Positions 8,732 to 17,077 of a stretch of DNA of 60,759 nt are shown piece after piece (position 1 is the first letter of the stretch; every line of letters begins with the position of its first letter). This stretch comes from Candidatus Dormiibacterota bacterium (GTDB lineage: Bacteria > Chloroflexota > Dormibacteria > Aeolococcales > Aeolococcaceae), in contig PLWW01000123.1 in assembly GCA_003153125.1 (NCBI GenBank), positions 10,463-71,221 of the forward strand. The letters run 5' to 3'. Below the pieces are notes generated by a model. It did no database searches, was not told where the DNA came from, and saw nothing but the letters and a program-made list of their open reading frames with translations. A program made the position numbers and the translations under genes.

Positions 8732-9235
8732 ATGCAGTTCGGGCGCTACTACGAGGAGTTCGAGGTCGGGGCGACGTACAAGCACTGGCCGGGCAAGACG
8801 ATCACCGAGTTCGACGACCACATGTTCTGCCTGCTGACCATGAACCATCACCCTCTCCACACCGACGCTCACTACGCGGCGACGCAGACGCAGTTCAAGC
8901 GCAACGTGGTGGTGGGCAACCTGGTGTACAGCCTCGCGCTGGGGATGAGCGTCGCCGATGTCAGCGGCAAGGCGATTGCCAACCTCGAGGTCGAGAACCT
9001 CAAGCACGAGAACCCGACCTTCCACGGCGACACCATCTACGCCGAGACCACCGTGCTCGACAAGCGTGAGTCGTCGAGCAGGCCCGACCGGGGCATCGTC
9101 AGCGTGGAGACGCGCGCCTTCAACCAGCACGGCGAGCGCGTCTGCATCTTCAGGCGCAGCGTCATGGTTCCCAAGCGCGAAGCCGCCGGCGAGTTGCAGC
9201 CCGCCGACCTGCCGCCGCCCGTCAACGGCGCGTGA
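8732..9235 (+). CDS. MaoC-family dehydratase
   Basis: A 167-aa hot-dog-fold enzyme that hydrates or dehydrates an acyl-CoA double bond. The start FGRYYEEFEVGATYKHWPG and the MNHHPLHTDAHYAATQTQF segment are typical of MaoC hydratases, where Asp and His of the hydratase motif act on the thioester. GNLVYSLALGM and HGDTIYAETTV follow as in the family. It resembles mesaconyl-CoA or beta-methylmalyl-CoA dehydratase relatives, but the substrate is uncertain. Its stop overlaps the folP GTG. Confidence 0.88.
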   Translation: MQFGRYYEEFEVGATYKHWPGKTITEFDDHMFCLLTMNHHPLHTDAHYAATQTQFKRNVVVGNLVYSLALGMSVADVSGKAIANLEVENLKHENPTFHGDTIYAETTVLDKRESSSRPDRGIVSVETRAFNQHGERVCIFRRSVMVPKREAAGELQPADLPPPVNGA

Positions 9236-10464
9236 CCGACGCCGCGACGGCGGCGCGCTACAACGTGCGCCCCCTCCTGCCGGGCCCGCAGGAAGCCCTC
9301 CGTGATGCGGTGCTCCGTCTCGGGCTTCCCGCTGACCGGCTCACCGCGCTTGCCACCCACGGTGCAGTCGAGGCACTGGCGGTGCAGGGACTGTCGCCGG
9401 ACCTGACACGCGTCCTCGAGCGCGCCCTCCGTGAGGGCGGCGGCACCGTCCTCAGCGACGCAGACGGACGCCGCGCCCTGCTCCTCGGCCCCCTGATGAC
9501 CATGAGCCGGCTGCCCGCGGTCCTCTCCCAGTGGAGCGCCGCCGCGGAATCGCTCGGCGGCGCCATCGGAGACGCCCTCATGGCTCGCGGCGCGCCGCCT
9601 CCACCGCTGCGCGCGGGCGACCACGTCCTCGACTTCGGCGCGCGCACGCTGGTCATGGGCATCCTCAACGTCACCCCGGACTCCTTTGCGGGCGACTCGA
9701 TCTCCAACGACGCCGGCGCAGTCGTCGACCGCGCCCGCGGCTTCGTCGCCGCGGGCGCGGATCTCCTTGACATCGGCGGGGAGAGCACGCGCCCCAACGC
9801 GTCACCTGTCGACGCCACCGAGGAACTGGCCCGCGTCCTGCCCGCGGTGCGCGCCGTCTGCGCCGCCGTCGATGTCCCGGTGAGCATCGACACCCGCAAG
9901 TCGGAGGTGGCGCTGGCCGCGATCGCGGCGGGGGCTGTGATCGTCAACGACATCTGGGGGCTGCGTGGTGACCCGGCCATGGCGCAGGTCCTCGGCGCGC
10001 ACCCGCATGTGGCCCTCGTCGCCATGCACAACCAACGGGGCACGGACTACGACGACCTCATGGAGGACATCTGCGCGTCGCTGCGCGAGTCCGTTCGTCT
10101 CGCCCAGGAACACGGCGTCGGCGCCGAGCGCATCGTCGTCGACCCGGGCTTCGGGTTTGGCAAGACCCCAGCGCAGAATCTCGAGCTGATGCGCCGCCTG
10201 CGCGAGCTCGGCGGCCTCGGCCGGCCAGTGCTCCTCGGCCCGTCGCGGAAGTCCACCGTCGGCGCCATCCTCGGCGGCGTCGACCCGCGCGACCGTGTCG
10301 AGGGCACCCTGGCCCTGGTCGCCCTGGCCATCGATGCTGGCGTGAGCATGGTTCGCGTCCACGACGTGGCGGCGGTGGTGCGCGCCGCGCGCGTCGCCGA
10401 CGCGGTCGTGCGAGGCACCCCGGCGGCCGTCGCGGTGCTGCCGCGGCCCGGACCGACCGGTTGA
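9232..10464 (+). CDS. folP: Dihydropteroate synthase with N-terminal extension
   Basis: It joins 7,8-dihydropterin pyrophosphate to p-aminobenzoate to make dihydropteroate in folate synthesis. At 410 aa it is about 130 residues longer than usual. Residues about 1-135 form an extra, unassigned domain. The TIM-barrel then shows all expected motifs: MGILNVTPDSFAGDS, DIGGESTRPNASPV, SIDTRKSEVA, VNDIWGL, DPGFGFGKTPAQN, GPSRKSTVGAI and VRVHDVA. It starts on a GTG overlapping the MaoC stop and ends on TTGA overlapping folK, so the two folate genes are translationally coupled. folB and folE are not in the window. Confidence 0.95.
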   Translation: MTDAATAARYNVRPLLPGPQEALRDAVLRLGLPADRLTALATHGAVEALAVQGLSPDLTRVLERALREGGGTVLSDADGRRALLLGPLMTMSRLPAVLSQWSAAAESLGGAIGDALMARGAPPPPLRAGDHVLDFGARTLVMGILNVTPDSFAGDSISNDAGAVVDRARGFVAAGADLLDIGGESTRPNASPVDATEELARVLPAVRAVCAAVDVPVSIDTRKSEVALAAIAAGAVIVNDIWGLRGDPAMAQVLGAHPHVALVAMHNQRGTDYDDLMEDICASLRESVRLAQEHGVGAERIVVDPGFGFGKTPAQNLELMRRLRELGGLGRPVLLGPSRKSTVGAILGGVDPRDRVEGTLALVALAIDAGVSMVRVHDVAAVVRAARVADAVVRGTPAAVAVLPRPGPTG

Positions 10465-10913
10465 CCAACACCGACGGCCCAACGGACACCGACGTGGCCT
10501 GGGTTGCGCTTGGTTCCAACCTCGGTCACCGGGGGCAGGCGCTGGCCCTGCTCCGCCGCCTGCTGGCGCGCGACGGGATGACGGTCGAAGCGGCGTCGAG
10601 CGAGATCCTCACACGGCCCATCGGGGTCACCGGTCAGGGCGATTTCCACAACCAGCTCCTGCGCCTGCGGGCCCCCCAACCGTGGCCGCCGCAGCGATGG
10701 CTGCGCCACTGCCGCGACGCGGAGAGGGACGCAGGGCGGCGCGACAGCTACCACTGGGGGCCGCGCCGCGCCGACGTCGACCTCGTCCTCCTCGGCGAGG
10801 CCGGTGACCTCGAGGTGTCGAAGCCGGGGCTCACCGTGCCCCACCCGGAGATCGCCAACCGCCCCTTCATCACCCGGTTGCTGAACGAGATCCGCGCCCC
10901 GTCCGGCCTGTAG
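10461..10913 (+). CDS. folK: 2-amino-4-hydroxy-6-hydroxymethyldihydropteridine pyrophosphokinase
   Basis: It transfers pyrophosphate from ATP to hydroxymethyl-dihydropterin, making the substrate for the FolP encoded just upstream. The 150-aa protein has the N-terminal VALGSNLGHR strand-loop, the WGPRRADVDLVLLG stretch with the Asp pair that binds Mg-ATP, and the C-terminal VPHPEIANRPFI block. The start is a TTG overlapping the folP stop. Confidence 0.93.
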   Translation: MTNTDGPTDTDVAWVALGSNLGHRGQALALLRRLLARDGMTVEAASSEILTRPIGVTGQGDFHNQLLRLRAPQPWPPQRWLRHCRDAERDAGRRDSYHWGPRRADVDLVLLGEAGDLEVSKPGLTVPHPEIANRPFITRLLNEIRAPSGL

Positions 10914-10927
10914 GCCGCGGCGGAGCC

Positions 10928-11587
10928 TCAGATGGGGAGGCGATCGGCCAGCTGCGGAACGATGCGAAGCGCCGCCTGCACCTGGCGGGTGATCAGGAGG
11001 AGGTCGGGGGTGCGCTCGAAGTCGATGAGCCAGGAGTGCTCGGCGGTGAATTTCTCCACAAGCGTCGTCCGCCCCAGGGCGGCGAGGCCGATGTGCACCG
11101 AGGGGCGGTCGTCGTCGGGAAATGCCTTGCCGATCAACGTCTGCACCGTCTCCACCCAAGTCCCGACCTCGCCCACGTCCTGCAGCTCATAGCCGCCGTC
11201 GCCGAGCACGAACTCCGCCTCCACCTCGACGAAGGGCTGCGGGGCGAGGTGCTGGTGCGGGCAGTCCTGGGCGTCCTCCTCGTCGTGGTACAGCTCGCAG
11301 TCGGCGCCGCTCCCGTAGCTGGCGACGTAGGTCATCAGCGCGTCCCACGCGAAATTGATGTGGACGTGATAACGAGACGGCGGCTCCGATGGAGAGAGGC
11401 GCACCGTGCACTCGAAGCGGCGCTCGCCGATCCCAGGCTCCACGTGATGGCGGACGTCCTCGATGCTCAGGCCCGAGGCGTCGATCGCCTCGAGCAGGTC
11501 CGATGCGAACTCCTCGTACGACGGGAAGGGGGGGCGGGCCTGGGGCGAGTCGCTCGGCGGCGGACCTGCTCCCTGGTGCTGCGACAC
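10928..11587 (-). CDS. Hypothetical protein, acidic, with a Cys/His cluster
   Basis: A 219-aa soluble protein I do not recognise. No signal peptide or membrane segment is evident. The centre (about residues 105-125) has CELYHDEEDAQDCPHQH, which could bind a metal. The rest is rich in aromatic and acidic residues. It is the last gene of a leftward cluster (response regulator, small membrane protein, this gene). Its GTG immediately follows the stop of the membrane-protein gene, so it is probably translated by coupling. Confidence 0.7.
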   Translation of the reverse strand: MSQHQGAGPPPSDSPQARPPFPSYEEFASDLLEAIDASGLSIEDVRHHVEPGIGERRFECTVRLSPSEPPSRYHVHINFAWDALMTYVASYGSGADCELYHDEEDAQDCPHQHLAPQPFVEVEAEFVLGDGGYELQDVGEVGTWVETVQTLIGKAFPDDDRPSVHIGLAALGRTTLVEKFTAEHSWLIDFERTPDLLLITRQVQAALRIVPQLADRLPI

Positions 11588-11857
11588 CTACAGTCCCAGC
11601 CGCAGCCGGCGCATGTACCGAACACCCACAACCAGGACATCGAGAACGAATAGGACGACGGCGACGACGGCGATCCAGAACACCAGTGGCGCCTCGGCCC
11701 CGGGCGTGCGCCAGTCGTAGACCGCGAGGACCGCGGCCAGGAACAGGCCGGCAGCGACGACAGCCATGGCGGCAACGTTGACGGCCACCAGCGGATCCGG
11801 GACGAGCCGCCCGTCCGCGGAGGGTTCGCGGGAACGCAGCATCGGCGGTGTGGGCAT
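11588..11857 (-). CDS. Small two-TM membrane protein
   Basis: An 89-aa protein with two hydrophobic helices (VAVNVAAMAVVAAGLFLAAVLAV and VFWIAVVAVVLFVLDVLVVGV) and a basic C-terminus (RYMRRLRLGL). Function is unknown. The ATG at 11857 has a TAGACT -10 element 7 nt upstream, overlapping the stop of the response regulator gene. Confidence 0.72.
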   Translation of the reverse strand: MPTPPMLRSREPSADGRLVPDPLVAVNVAAMAVVAAGLFLAAVLAVYDWRTPGAEAPLVFWIAVVAVVLFVLDVLVVGVRYMRRLRLGL

Positions 11858-11864
11858 CGGCGTC

Positions 11865-11870
11865 AGTCTA
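11865..11870 (-). promoter_or_regulatory. -10 element (TAGACT), leaderless start
   Basis: It ends 7 nt before the ATG at 11857. Its TAG is also the stop codon of the response regulator. Confidence 0.4.
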
Positions 11871-12605
11871 CCGACCGTTCTCCGGGTGCGTACTCGTGAA
11901 CCGGTAGCCGATGCCGGGCACCGCGAGGATGTAGCGCGGCTGACCCGGGTCGGGCTCGATCTTGCGACGGAGGTTGCGCACGTGGACGTCGATGACGCGG
12001 GTGGCGATGGGGTGCTCGTACCCCCACACCGACGACAGAATGCGGTCCCGCGAGAGCACCTGCCCGGCATTGCCTGCGAGGAAGGCGAGCAGGTCGAACT
12101 CCGTGTGCGTCAGCGCCACTTCGTCCGCTCCGCGCACCACGCGCCGTTCGGCGGTGTCCACCGTCAGCCCCCGGAAGGCGAGACGCCTGCCCATGCCGGG
12201 GCGCGGCGTTGCCTCACTCGCCTTGCGGAGGTGCGCTGCCATGCGGGCGAGCAGTTCGCGGGGCCGGAAGGGCTTGTTGACGAAGTCGTCGGCGCCGATT
12301 TCCAGGCTGAGCACGACGTCGATCTCGTCGTGCTTGGCGGAGAGGATCAGCACGGGAACGCGGTGGCCCGCGCGACGGATCTCGCGGCAGACGTCGAATC
12401 CGCTGACGTCGGGCAGCATGAGGTCGAGAAGAACGAGGTCGGGGTGCGCCTCATCGAATGCGGCGAGCACGCCGGCACCGCGGTCGAGCTCGGCCACCGC
12501 GTAGCCCTCTGCCTCGCAGGTCAGGCGGATCGCCTTGCGGACCAGCTCGTCGTCCTCGACGACCAGCACTGTGGGCTGACGAGCATCCAACGTATGATCC
12601 TTCAC
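11868..12605 (-). CDS. OmpR/PhoB-family response regulator
   Basis: A 245-aa two-domain transcription factor. The receiver domain begins TVLVVEDDELVRKAI with the acidic pair, has the phosphorylatable Asp in LVLLDLMLPDVSGFDV (about residue 60) and the conserved Lys in FVNKPFRPRELL. The C-terminal winged helix has LTHTEFDLLAFLA, RVIDVHVRNLRRKIEPDPG and YILAVPGIGYRF. No partner kinase is adjacent. The GTG start at 12605 follows GGGAGG at some distance, with a TAGAAT hexamer near 12625 as the likely -10. Confidence 0.92.
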   Translation of the reverse strand: MKDHTLDARQPTVLVVEDDELVRKAIRLTCEAEGYAVAELDRGAGVLAAFDEAHPDLVLLDLMLPDVSGFDVCREIRRAGHRVPVLILSAKHDEIDVVLSLEIGADDFVNKPFRPRELLARMAAHLRKASEATPRPGMGRRLAFRGLTVDTAERRVVRGADEVALTHTEFDLLAFLAGNAGQVLSRDRILSSVWGYEHPIATRVIDVHVRNLRRKIEPDPGQPRYILAVPGIGYRFTSTHPENGR

Positions 12606-12689
12606 AACTCTTGATCGCCTCCCGATTCTAGGGGCGTCGAGCTGATTTGCAGAGATCGCGGCGAACTGGCCGCAACGTTGGGCGGTTGA

Positions 12690-12695
12690 TACTAT
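12690..12695 (+). promoter_or_regulatory. -10 element (TACTAT) for the DUF4388-like gene
   Basis: It lies in the gap between divergent genes, about 70 nt before the GTG at 12765, which has its own AGGAG site. TATACG overlaps it and is an alternative hexamer. Confidence 0.35.
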
Positions 12696-12764
12696 ACGGC
12701 CGATTTCGGGGTCGTCTGCCTCGCCTCTGGAGATCAGGACCGCCCGTTACAGGAGTCACCTCAA

Positions 12765-14081
12765 GTGCAGACCCAGGGTTCGCTGCAGGAGTCCGATCTC
12801 GCTTCGCTGCTGCAGACGATGCAGTCGGAGCGGGCCACCGGCACGCTCAGCCTGGAGGCGGGCGCAGAGAGCTGCTCCCTCTTCTTCCTGTTCGGTCACC
12901 TCTTTCACGCCACCGGCCCTGAGGGAGACGGCGAGGCCGTGGTGCTGCGCGCACTGTCCTGGACCGGCGGGAACTACCACTTCGATCCGCGCGCCAAGCT
13001 GCCCGCCGAGGAGACCATCAAGTCGTCGCCTGTGGAGTTGATCGCAGCCGCCGAGGACGCGGATCAGCCCGCCGCCGTGACCGCAGGCATCGCATCGGCC
13101 ACGCCGTCCTTCCACACCATCGAAGGCCAGGCTTCCGGTGTCGGCGACGGAGGCGGGGGCAGCACGCCCGAACCGTCGATCTGGAACCCCGTTGCGTCGG
13201 CGTCGGATCAGTCGCCAGACACCTCGGCAGCCTGGACAGCCCCGCAGCCCGAGCAGGCGCCGGAGCCGGCCACGATCGACTCCTGGAGCACTGGCAAGCC
13301 CGCGCCCGAGACCGCCCCCGCGTACGCCCCGGCTGAGTTCTCCCCGACGTACGCGCCTGTGACGCCGGCCCCCGTTGCCGCGCCGTCCCGGCAGTCCGGC
13401 ACGGAACGCACCAGGCCGGCGGCCTCCGGCGGCCCCGCCGGCGCCGCTCGGACAAGTTCCATGGGCAGCCTGCCCATCCCTTCCGGCCACGTGCAGTACG
13501 AGGGCCTGAAAAGCGCCTTCGTCGACTTCCCGCGCCTTCTGCGGACGCTCCGAGGCGACCGTCACACCGGTTTCATCAGGCTGAGCAGCGGTGCGGCAAC
13601 GGGCGTCCTCCTCTTCCGTGACGGCGAGGTTGTCGACGCCGAGGCCGGTGGTGACGATCCCTCGCACGGGGAGGAGGCCTTCGGCATCTTCCGCCGCCAG
13701 ATGGACACCGGCGAGGGGCTCCTCGACGTCGTCGACGTCGACGTCGACACGGTGACGTCGGTGGCGCGCCTGCTCACCGGTCCGCCGCTGTTCACCGGGC
13801 TCCTGGCCCGCTTTGTCAACTTCCCCGCCCTGCTCGAGTACCTCGCCGAGGAGAAGCTCGACGGTTCGGTGATCGTGGCGGGTGACGACCAGACGGGGGT
13901 CATCCTTCTCAAGCAGGGGGGCGTGCTGGCCGCCTACACGGCGCAGTCGCCTGCCCCGCAGACGAACACCGAGGCGGTGGCCGCCCTGGCATCGGAGCGC
14001 TCCGCTCACATCGAGGTGCGCGGTGACGACACGTCGCGCGAGGCCATCGACGCCGAGGCGCTACTGTCCCGGCCCTCCTAG
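12765..14081 (+). CDS. DUF4388-like protein with three repeated modules
   Basis: A 438-aa cytoplasmic protein. The first module (about residues 1-90) has the DUF4388/PATAN pattern: SDLASLLQTMQSERATGTL, then LFFLFGHLFHATGPEGDGEAV and YHFDP. A Pro/Ala-rich linker spans about 120-240. Two more modules follow (about 245-340 and 350-430), each with a FVDFPRLLRTL or FVNFPALLEYL helix, a G-x-I/V strand and a FRDGEV-like loop. Proteins with this domain act in two-component and gliding or chemotaxis-like signalling, probably as adaptors. An AGGAG site lies 9 nt before the GTG. Confidence 0.75.
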   Translation: MQTQGSLQESDLASLLQTMQSERATGTLSLEAGAESCSLFFLFGHLFHATGPEGDGEAVVLRALSWTGGNYHFDPRAKLPAEETIKSSPVELIAAAEDADQPAAVTAGIASATPSFHTIEGQASGVGDGGGGSTPEPSIWNPVASASDQSPDTSAAWTAPQPEQAPEPATIDSWSTGKPAPETAPAYAPAEFSPTYAPVTPAPVAAPSRQSGTERTRPAASGGPAGAARTSSMGSLPIPSGHVQYEGLKSAFVDFPRLLRTLRGDRHTGFIRLSSGAATGVLLFRDGEVVDAEAGGDDPSHGEEAFGIFRRQMDTGEGLLDVVDVDVDTVTSVARLLTGPPLFTGLLARFVNFPALLEYLAEEKLDGSVIVAGDDQTGVILLKQGGVLAAYTAQSPAPQTNTEAVAALASERSAHIEVRGDDTSREAIDAEALLSRPS

Positions 14082-15879
14082 CATCGGGACCACGTCCGTC
14101 CCGGCCCGCCCGGGACGGCTGCGCCAGGTTGTCCGGCTCTTCACGGGCGGACTGATCTCAGCGACGCTCGCCCTGATCCTCACCGCCTGCTTCTCCGCGC
14201 CCCCTCAGATCATCTCGCTCGAGCCCAATCGCGGCTCCACGTCCGTCGCAGCCGACGCGCCGGTGCGGGTGGTCTTCGACCGCCCGGTGACGCGCTCCAG
14301 CCTGGTCGGCCGGTTCACAGTCACGGCGACCTTCGGAGGGCAGAACGTCAGCCCGGCCATCCCCGGGTGCGACTTCACCACCGTGTTCGCGGCGAGCGCG
14401 AACGCGCCGTGCTGGATCCACTGGCTTGACCCGGAGCCGGGATTCGAGCTGATGCACCCGGCGGCGGTGTTCCGCGCGGCGACGCAATACCACTTCACCC
14501 TGGCCGGCGGGTTCTCCGATGCGCAGGGGGACCGCAACGGACTTGACCACCATTGGGATCTGGCCACGGCGGCGGCGCCGGCGCTGGCGGTGGCCACGCC
14601 CGGCGATCGTGCCACCGACACCGCCGTGGACGCGCGCCTGGCGGTGGCCTTCTCCGCGCCCATGGACGCGAGCACGACCGCAGCCGCGATCACCCTGACG
14701 CCGTCGATCAGCGGAACCAGGGTTGTGCGCAACTCGGTCGACCACAGCCGGTTCGTGATCCTGCCCGGCCAGCTGCTCCAGCCTGACGTCAGCTACACGA
14801 TCAGCGTCAGTCGCAAGGCGCGCGGCGACGACCAGCAGTTCATCGCCGCCGCTGCGGCCGTCCACTTCACGACGGGGTTCCGCATGGAGGCCGTCCATGC
14901 CGTGGTGCTCGCCGGGAAGCAGGGCGAGAACTCCACCGAGGTGCTCCTGCCGGCCCTCGCCCGGGGCGCCCCCGGCGAGCCGATCGCCGCCCCGGTGCTC
15001 CTCCAGGCGGAGCGTTGCTCGATCATCTCGGGCTGTGGGACCCTGCCCTTCGAGGCACCCCTCCAGACCTACTCCGCGGCCTCCACCGCTCCCGATGGAA
15101 CACACGTCGCCGTGGTCGTCAGCGACAACCTCACCTCGACCTCGTCGCTCGAGGTGATGGACACCGTGCGCGGCGCAGTCCTTGCGGACATCCCCAACGG
15201 AACCCTGCCGTCGTGGTCGCCCGACGGAACGCGGGTGGCGCTCGCGGCCGGCTCCGCGGTCGACCTTTTCGACGTGCGCTCCCAGAGCCTGTCCACCGTC
15301 GCCACCGCCTCGGCGTTGCGCACGGCGGCGCTGTGGGCGGGGAGCACCACGCTGGTGCTGAGCGCGGCCGCGGAGGCCGGGACACAATCGGCGGTGGAGT
15401 TCGTCGACCGGGCCCTGGGCGCGCGTTACGAGCTCCCCGGTGCGCCGGCGGCGTCGACGGCGGTGGCGGTGTCGCCGGCCGGCAGCCGCATCGCCCTGGC
15501 CACAGCCGACGGCGGGGTGGTGGTGACGCCGGCGCCGGGAGCACCGGGCAGCGCGCAGCGCCTGACCGGTCATCTGCAGGCTCTCGGGTTCGCCGGGGAG
15601 GGAGCGCTGGTCGCGGTCAGCAGGACCGGTGAGACCCTGCAGCTGGTGCGCATCAGCGTGGTCGGCGCCGACCACACCTCGGTGACCCTGGGCATCGGGA
15701 CGACCGACCTGCAGAGCGTTCGCGTGACCCAGGATGGGCGGCGGCTCGTCTGCCTCGCTGTCGATACGCTCGGTGTCCAGCAGGCGTACGTCGCCGACGC
15801 CGACGGGACCGGCGAGGTGGCCATGACCGGCTTCGCGGTGGGCGGCCTGGAGGCACAGGCGATCGACCTCTCGATATGA
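14023..15879 (+). CDS. Secreted lipoprotein with Ig-like domains and a beta-propeller
   Basis: A lipobox (LILTAC, lipidated Cys) follows a hydrophobic signal peptide. Two bacterial Ig-like (Big_5/SbsA) domains follow, around APVRVVFDRPVT and ARLAVAFSAPMDASTTAAAI. The C-terminal half is a TolB/WD40-like propeller (SWSPDGTRVALAAG, AVSPAGSRIALATADG, VTQDGRRLVCLAVD). Role unknown; it is probably a surface-anchored binding protein. The start is uncertain. The GTG at 14023 overlaps the previous gene and gives an unusually long n-region. A CTG at 14119 would give an ideal 24-residue lipoprotein signal but is not a standard start. Confidence 0.75.
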   Translation: MTTRRARPSTPRRYCPGPPSIGTTSVPARPGRLRQVVRLFTGGLISATLALILTACFSAPPQIISLEPNRGSTSVAADAPVRVVFDRPVTRSSLVGRFTVTATFGGQNVSPAIPGCDFTTVFAASANAPCWIHWLDPEPGFELMHPAAVFRAATQYHFTLAGGFSDAQGDRNGLDHHWDLATAAAPALAVATPGDRATDTAVDARLAVAFSAPMDASTTAAAITLTPSISGTRVVRNSVDHSRFVILPGQLLQPDVSYTISVSRKARGDDQQFIAAAAAVHFTTGFRMEAVHAVVLAGKQGENSTEVLLPALARGAPGEPIAAPVLLQAERCSIISGCGTLPFEAPLQTYSAASTAPDGTHVAVVVSDNLTSTSSLEVMDTVRGAVLADIPNGTLPSWSPDGTRVALAAGSAVDLFDVRSQSLSTVATASALRTAALWAGSTTLVLSAAAEAGTQSAVEFVDRALGARYELPGAPAASTAVAVSPAGSRIALATADGGVVVTPAPGAPGSAQRLTGHLQALGFAGEGALVAVSRTGETLQLVRISVVGADHTSVTLGIGTTDLQSVRVTQDGRRLVCLAVDTLGVQQAYVADADGTGEVAMTGFAVGGLEAQAIDLSI

Positions 15880-15901
15880 CCGGCGCCGCCTCGTGCTTGA
15901 G

Positions 15902-15907
15902 TAGGCT
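15902..15907 (+). promoter_or_regulatory. -10 element (TAGGCT), leaderless start
   Basis: It ends 9 nt before the GTG at 15917, the first gene of the glycosyltransferase-recF-dciA operon. Confidence 0.4.
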
Positions 15908-15916
15908 GCAACGCAC

Positions 15917-17077
15917 GTGGCCATCCCCCTCCTCTTCCTCATCGCCGACACGGGCGGCGGGCACCGCGCCGGCGCCACCGCTGTCGCACGCCGGCTCGAG
16001 CTCGACTGCCCCGGGGAGTTCGACGTGCACATCGTTGACCCCACCGCCGTGGCCTCACCAACCCTGCTGAGCCGCACCGCCGACCTGTACTCACCGCTGA
16101 TCCATCACGCGCGATGGGTGTGGGCGGCGCTCTACCACGCCACCAACTCCGCCCCTGCCGTGGCCGTCATCCGCGCCTCGGCACTGCGCTCGCTGGGTCG
16201 CGCGCTGCGTCAGCTCCTGGCATCGTTGCGCCCCGCCGCTGTGGTGTCCTTCCATCCACTGCTCAACCACGTCAGCGCGGCCGTGGTCCGCGAGGACGGA
16301 GTGTCGCGGGTCCCCGTGATCACGGTGATCACCGACCTCGTCGACGTGCACGCGGGGTGGGCGTGCCGTGACATCGACGCGGTGGTGATCCCCTCCCCCG
16401 GTGGACTGGATCGATGCCGGAGGGCGGGGATACCCGCAGCCCGCTGCCACCAGCTGGGGCTGCCCGTCGACTCGGCCTTCGCTCGACCCTTCCCCGACGA
16501 CGCGGAGCGCAGCGCCCTGAGGCGCCGGCTGGGGCTCGACGAGGAGCGCTTCACCGTCCTGGTGTGCGGTGGTGCGGACGGCTCCGGGTCACTGCCGGTG
16601 CGCGCTCGCGCCATCGCCGGGTCCGGGCTCCCCATCGGGCTCGCGGTGATCTGCGGTCGCAACCGGCGCGCCCACACCCAGCTCGCGGGGCTGCGCGCCG
16701 CCGGTGGGAGAGCCGTGCCGGTCATGGGATTCGTCGACAACATGGCCGAGTGGATGCGCGCCGCCGACCTGGTGGTCACCAAGGCCGGCCCCGGCACGAT
16801 CAGCGAGGCGCTCTGCTCCGGGCTGCCCATGCTCCTCACCTGGTACATCCCCGGCCAGGAGCGGGGCAACCTCGAGTGGGTGGTCGACATCGGCGCCGGC
16901 CGCTACGTCCCGGGCGCTCGTGAACTGGTCGACGCCCTGGCCGAGCTCTCCCTCCCAGGGTCGCCCGGCCTCGCCGCGATGCGCTCCGCCGTGGCCGAGG
17001 TGGCGAGGCCCGACGCGACCAGACGGATCGCGGCACTCATCGCGGACATGGCGCGGACGGCGCCGGTGCAAGGATGA
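15917..17077 (+). CDS. MurG/MGDG-synthase-like glycosyltransferase
   Basis: A 386-aa GT-B enzyme. The N-terminus LLFLIADTGGGHRAGATAV is the MGDG-synthase N-terminal signature (GGGHR loop). The C-terminal nucleotide-sugar domain has VLVCGGADGSGS, VMGFVDNMAEWM and DLVVTKAGPGTISEALCSGLPM. The family puts a sugar on diacylglycerol or on lipid-linked carriers at the inner membrane face. Monogalactosyl- or glucosyl-diacylglycerol synthesis is the likeliest role, but the acceptor is unproven. It overlaps recF by an ATGA and starts that operon. Confidence 0.85.
   Translation: MAIPLLFLIADTGGGHRAGATAVARRLELDCPGEFDVHIVDPTAVASPTLLSRTADLYSPLIHHARWVWAALYHATNSAPAVAVIRASALRSLGRALRQLLASLRPAAVVSFHPLLNHVSAAVVREDGVSRVPVITVITDLVDVHAGWACRDIDAVVIPSPGGLDRCRRAGIPAARCHQLGLPVDSAFARPFPDDAERSALRRRLGLDEERFTVLVCGGADGSGSLPVRARAIAGSGLPIGLAVICGRNRRAHTQLAGLRAAGGRAVPVMGFVDNMAEWMRAADLVVTKAGPGTISEALCSGLPMLLTWYIPGQERGNLEWVVDIGAGRYVPGARELVDALAELSLPGSPGLAAMRSAVAEVARPDATRRIAALIADMARTAPVQG

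Noticed and set aside
8627-9130. N-terminal extension of the second methyltransferase frame
   Set aside because: It is antisense to the MaoC gene, and the methyltransferase fold begins after it.
14158-16077. Large minus-strand frame opposite the lipoprotein gene
   Set aside because: Its sequence is low-complexity Arg/Gly/Ala-rich, as expected for a GC-rich antisense frame.
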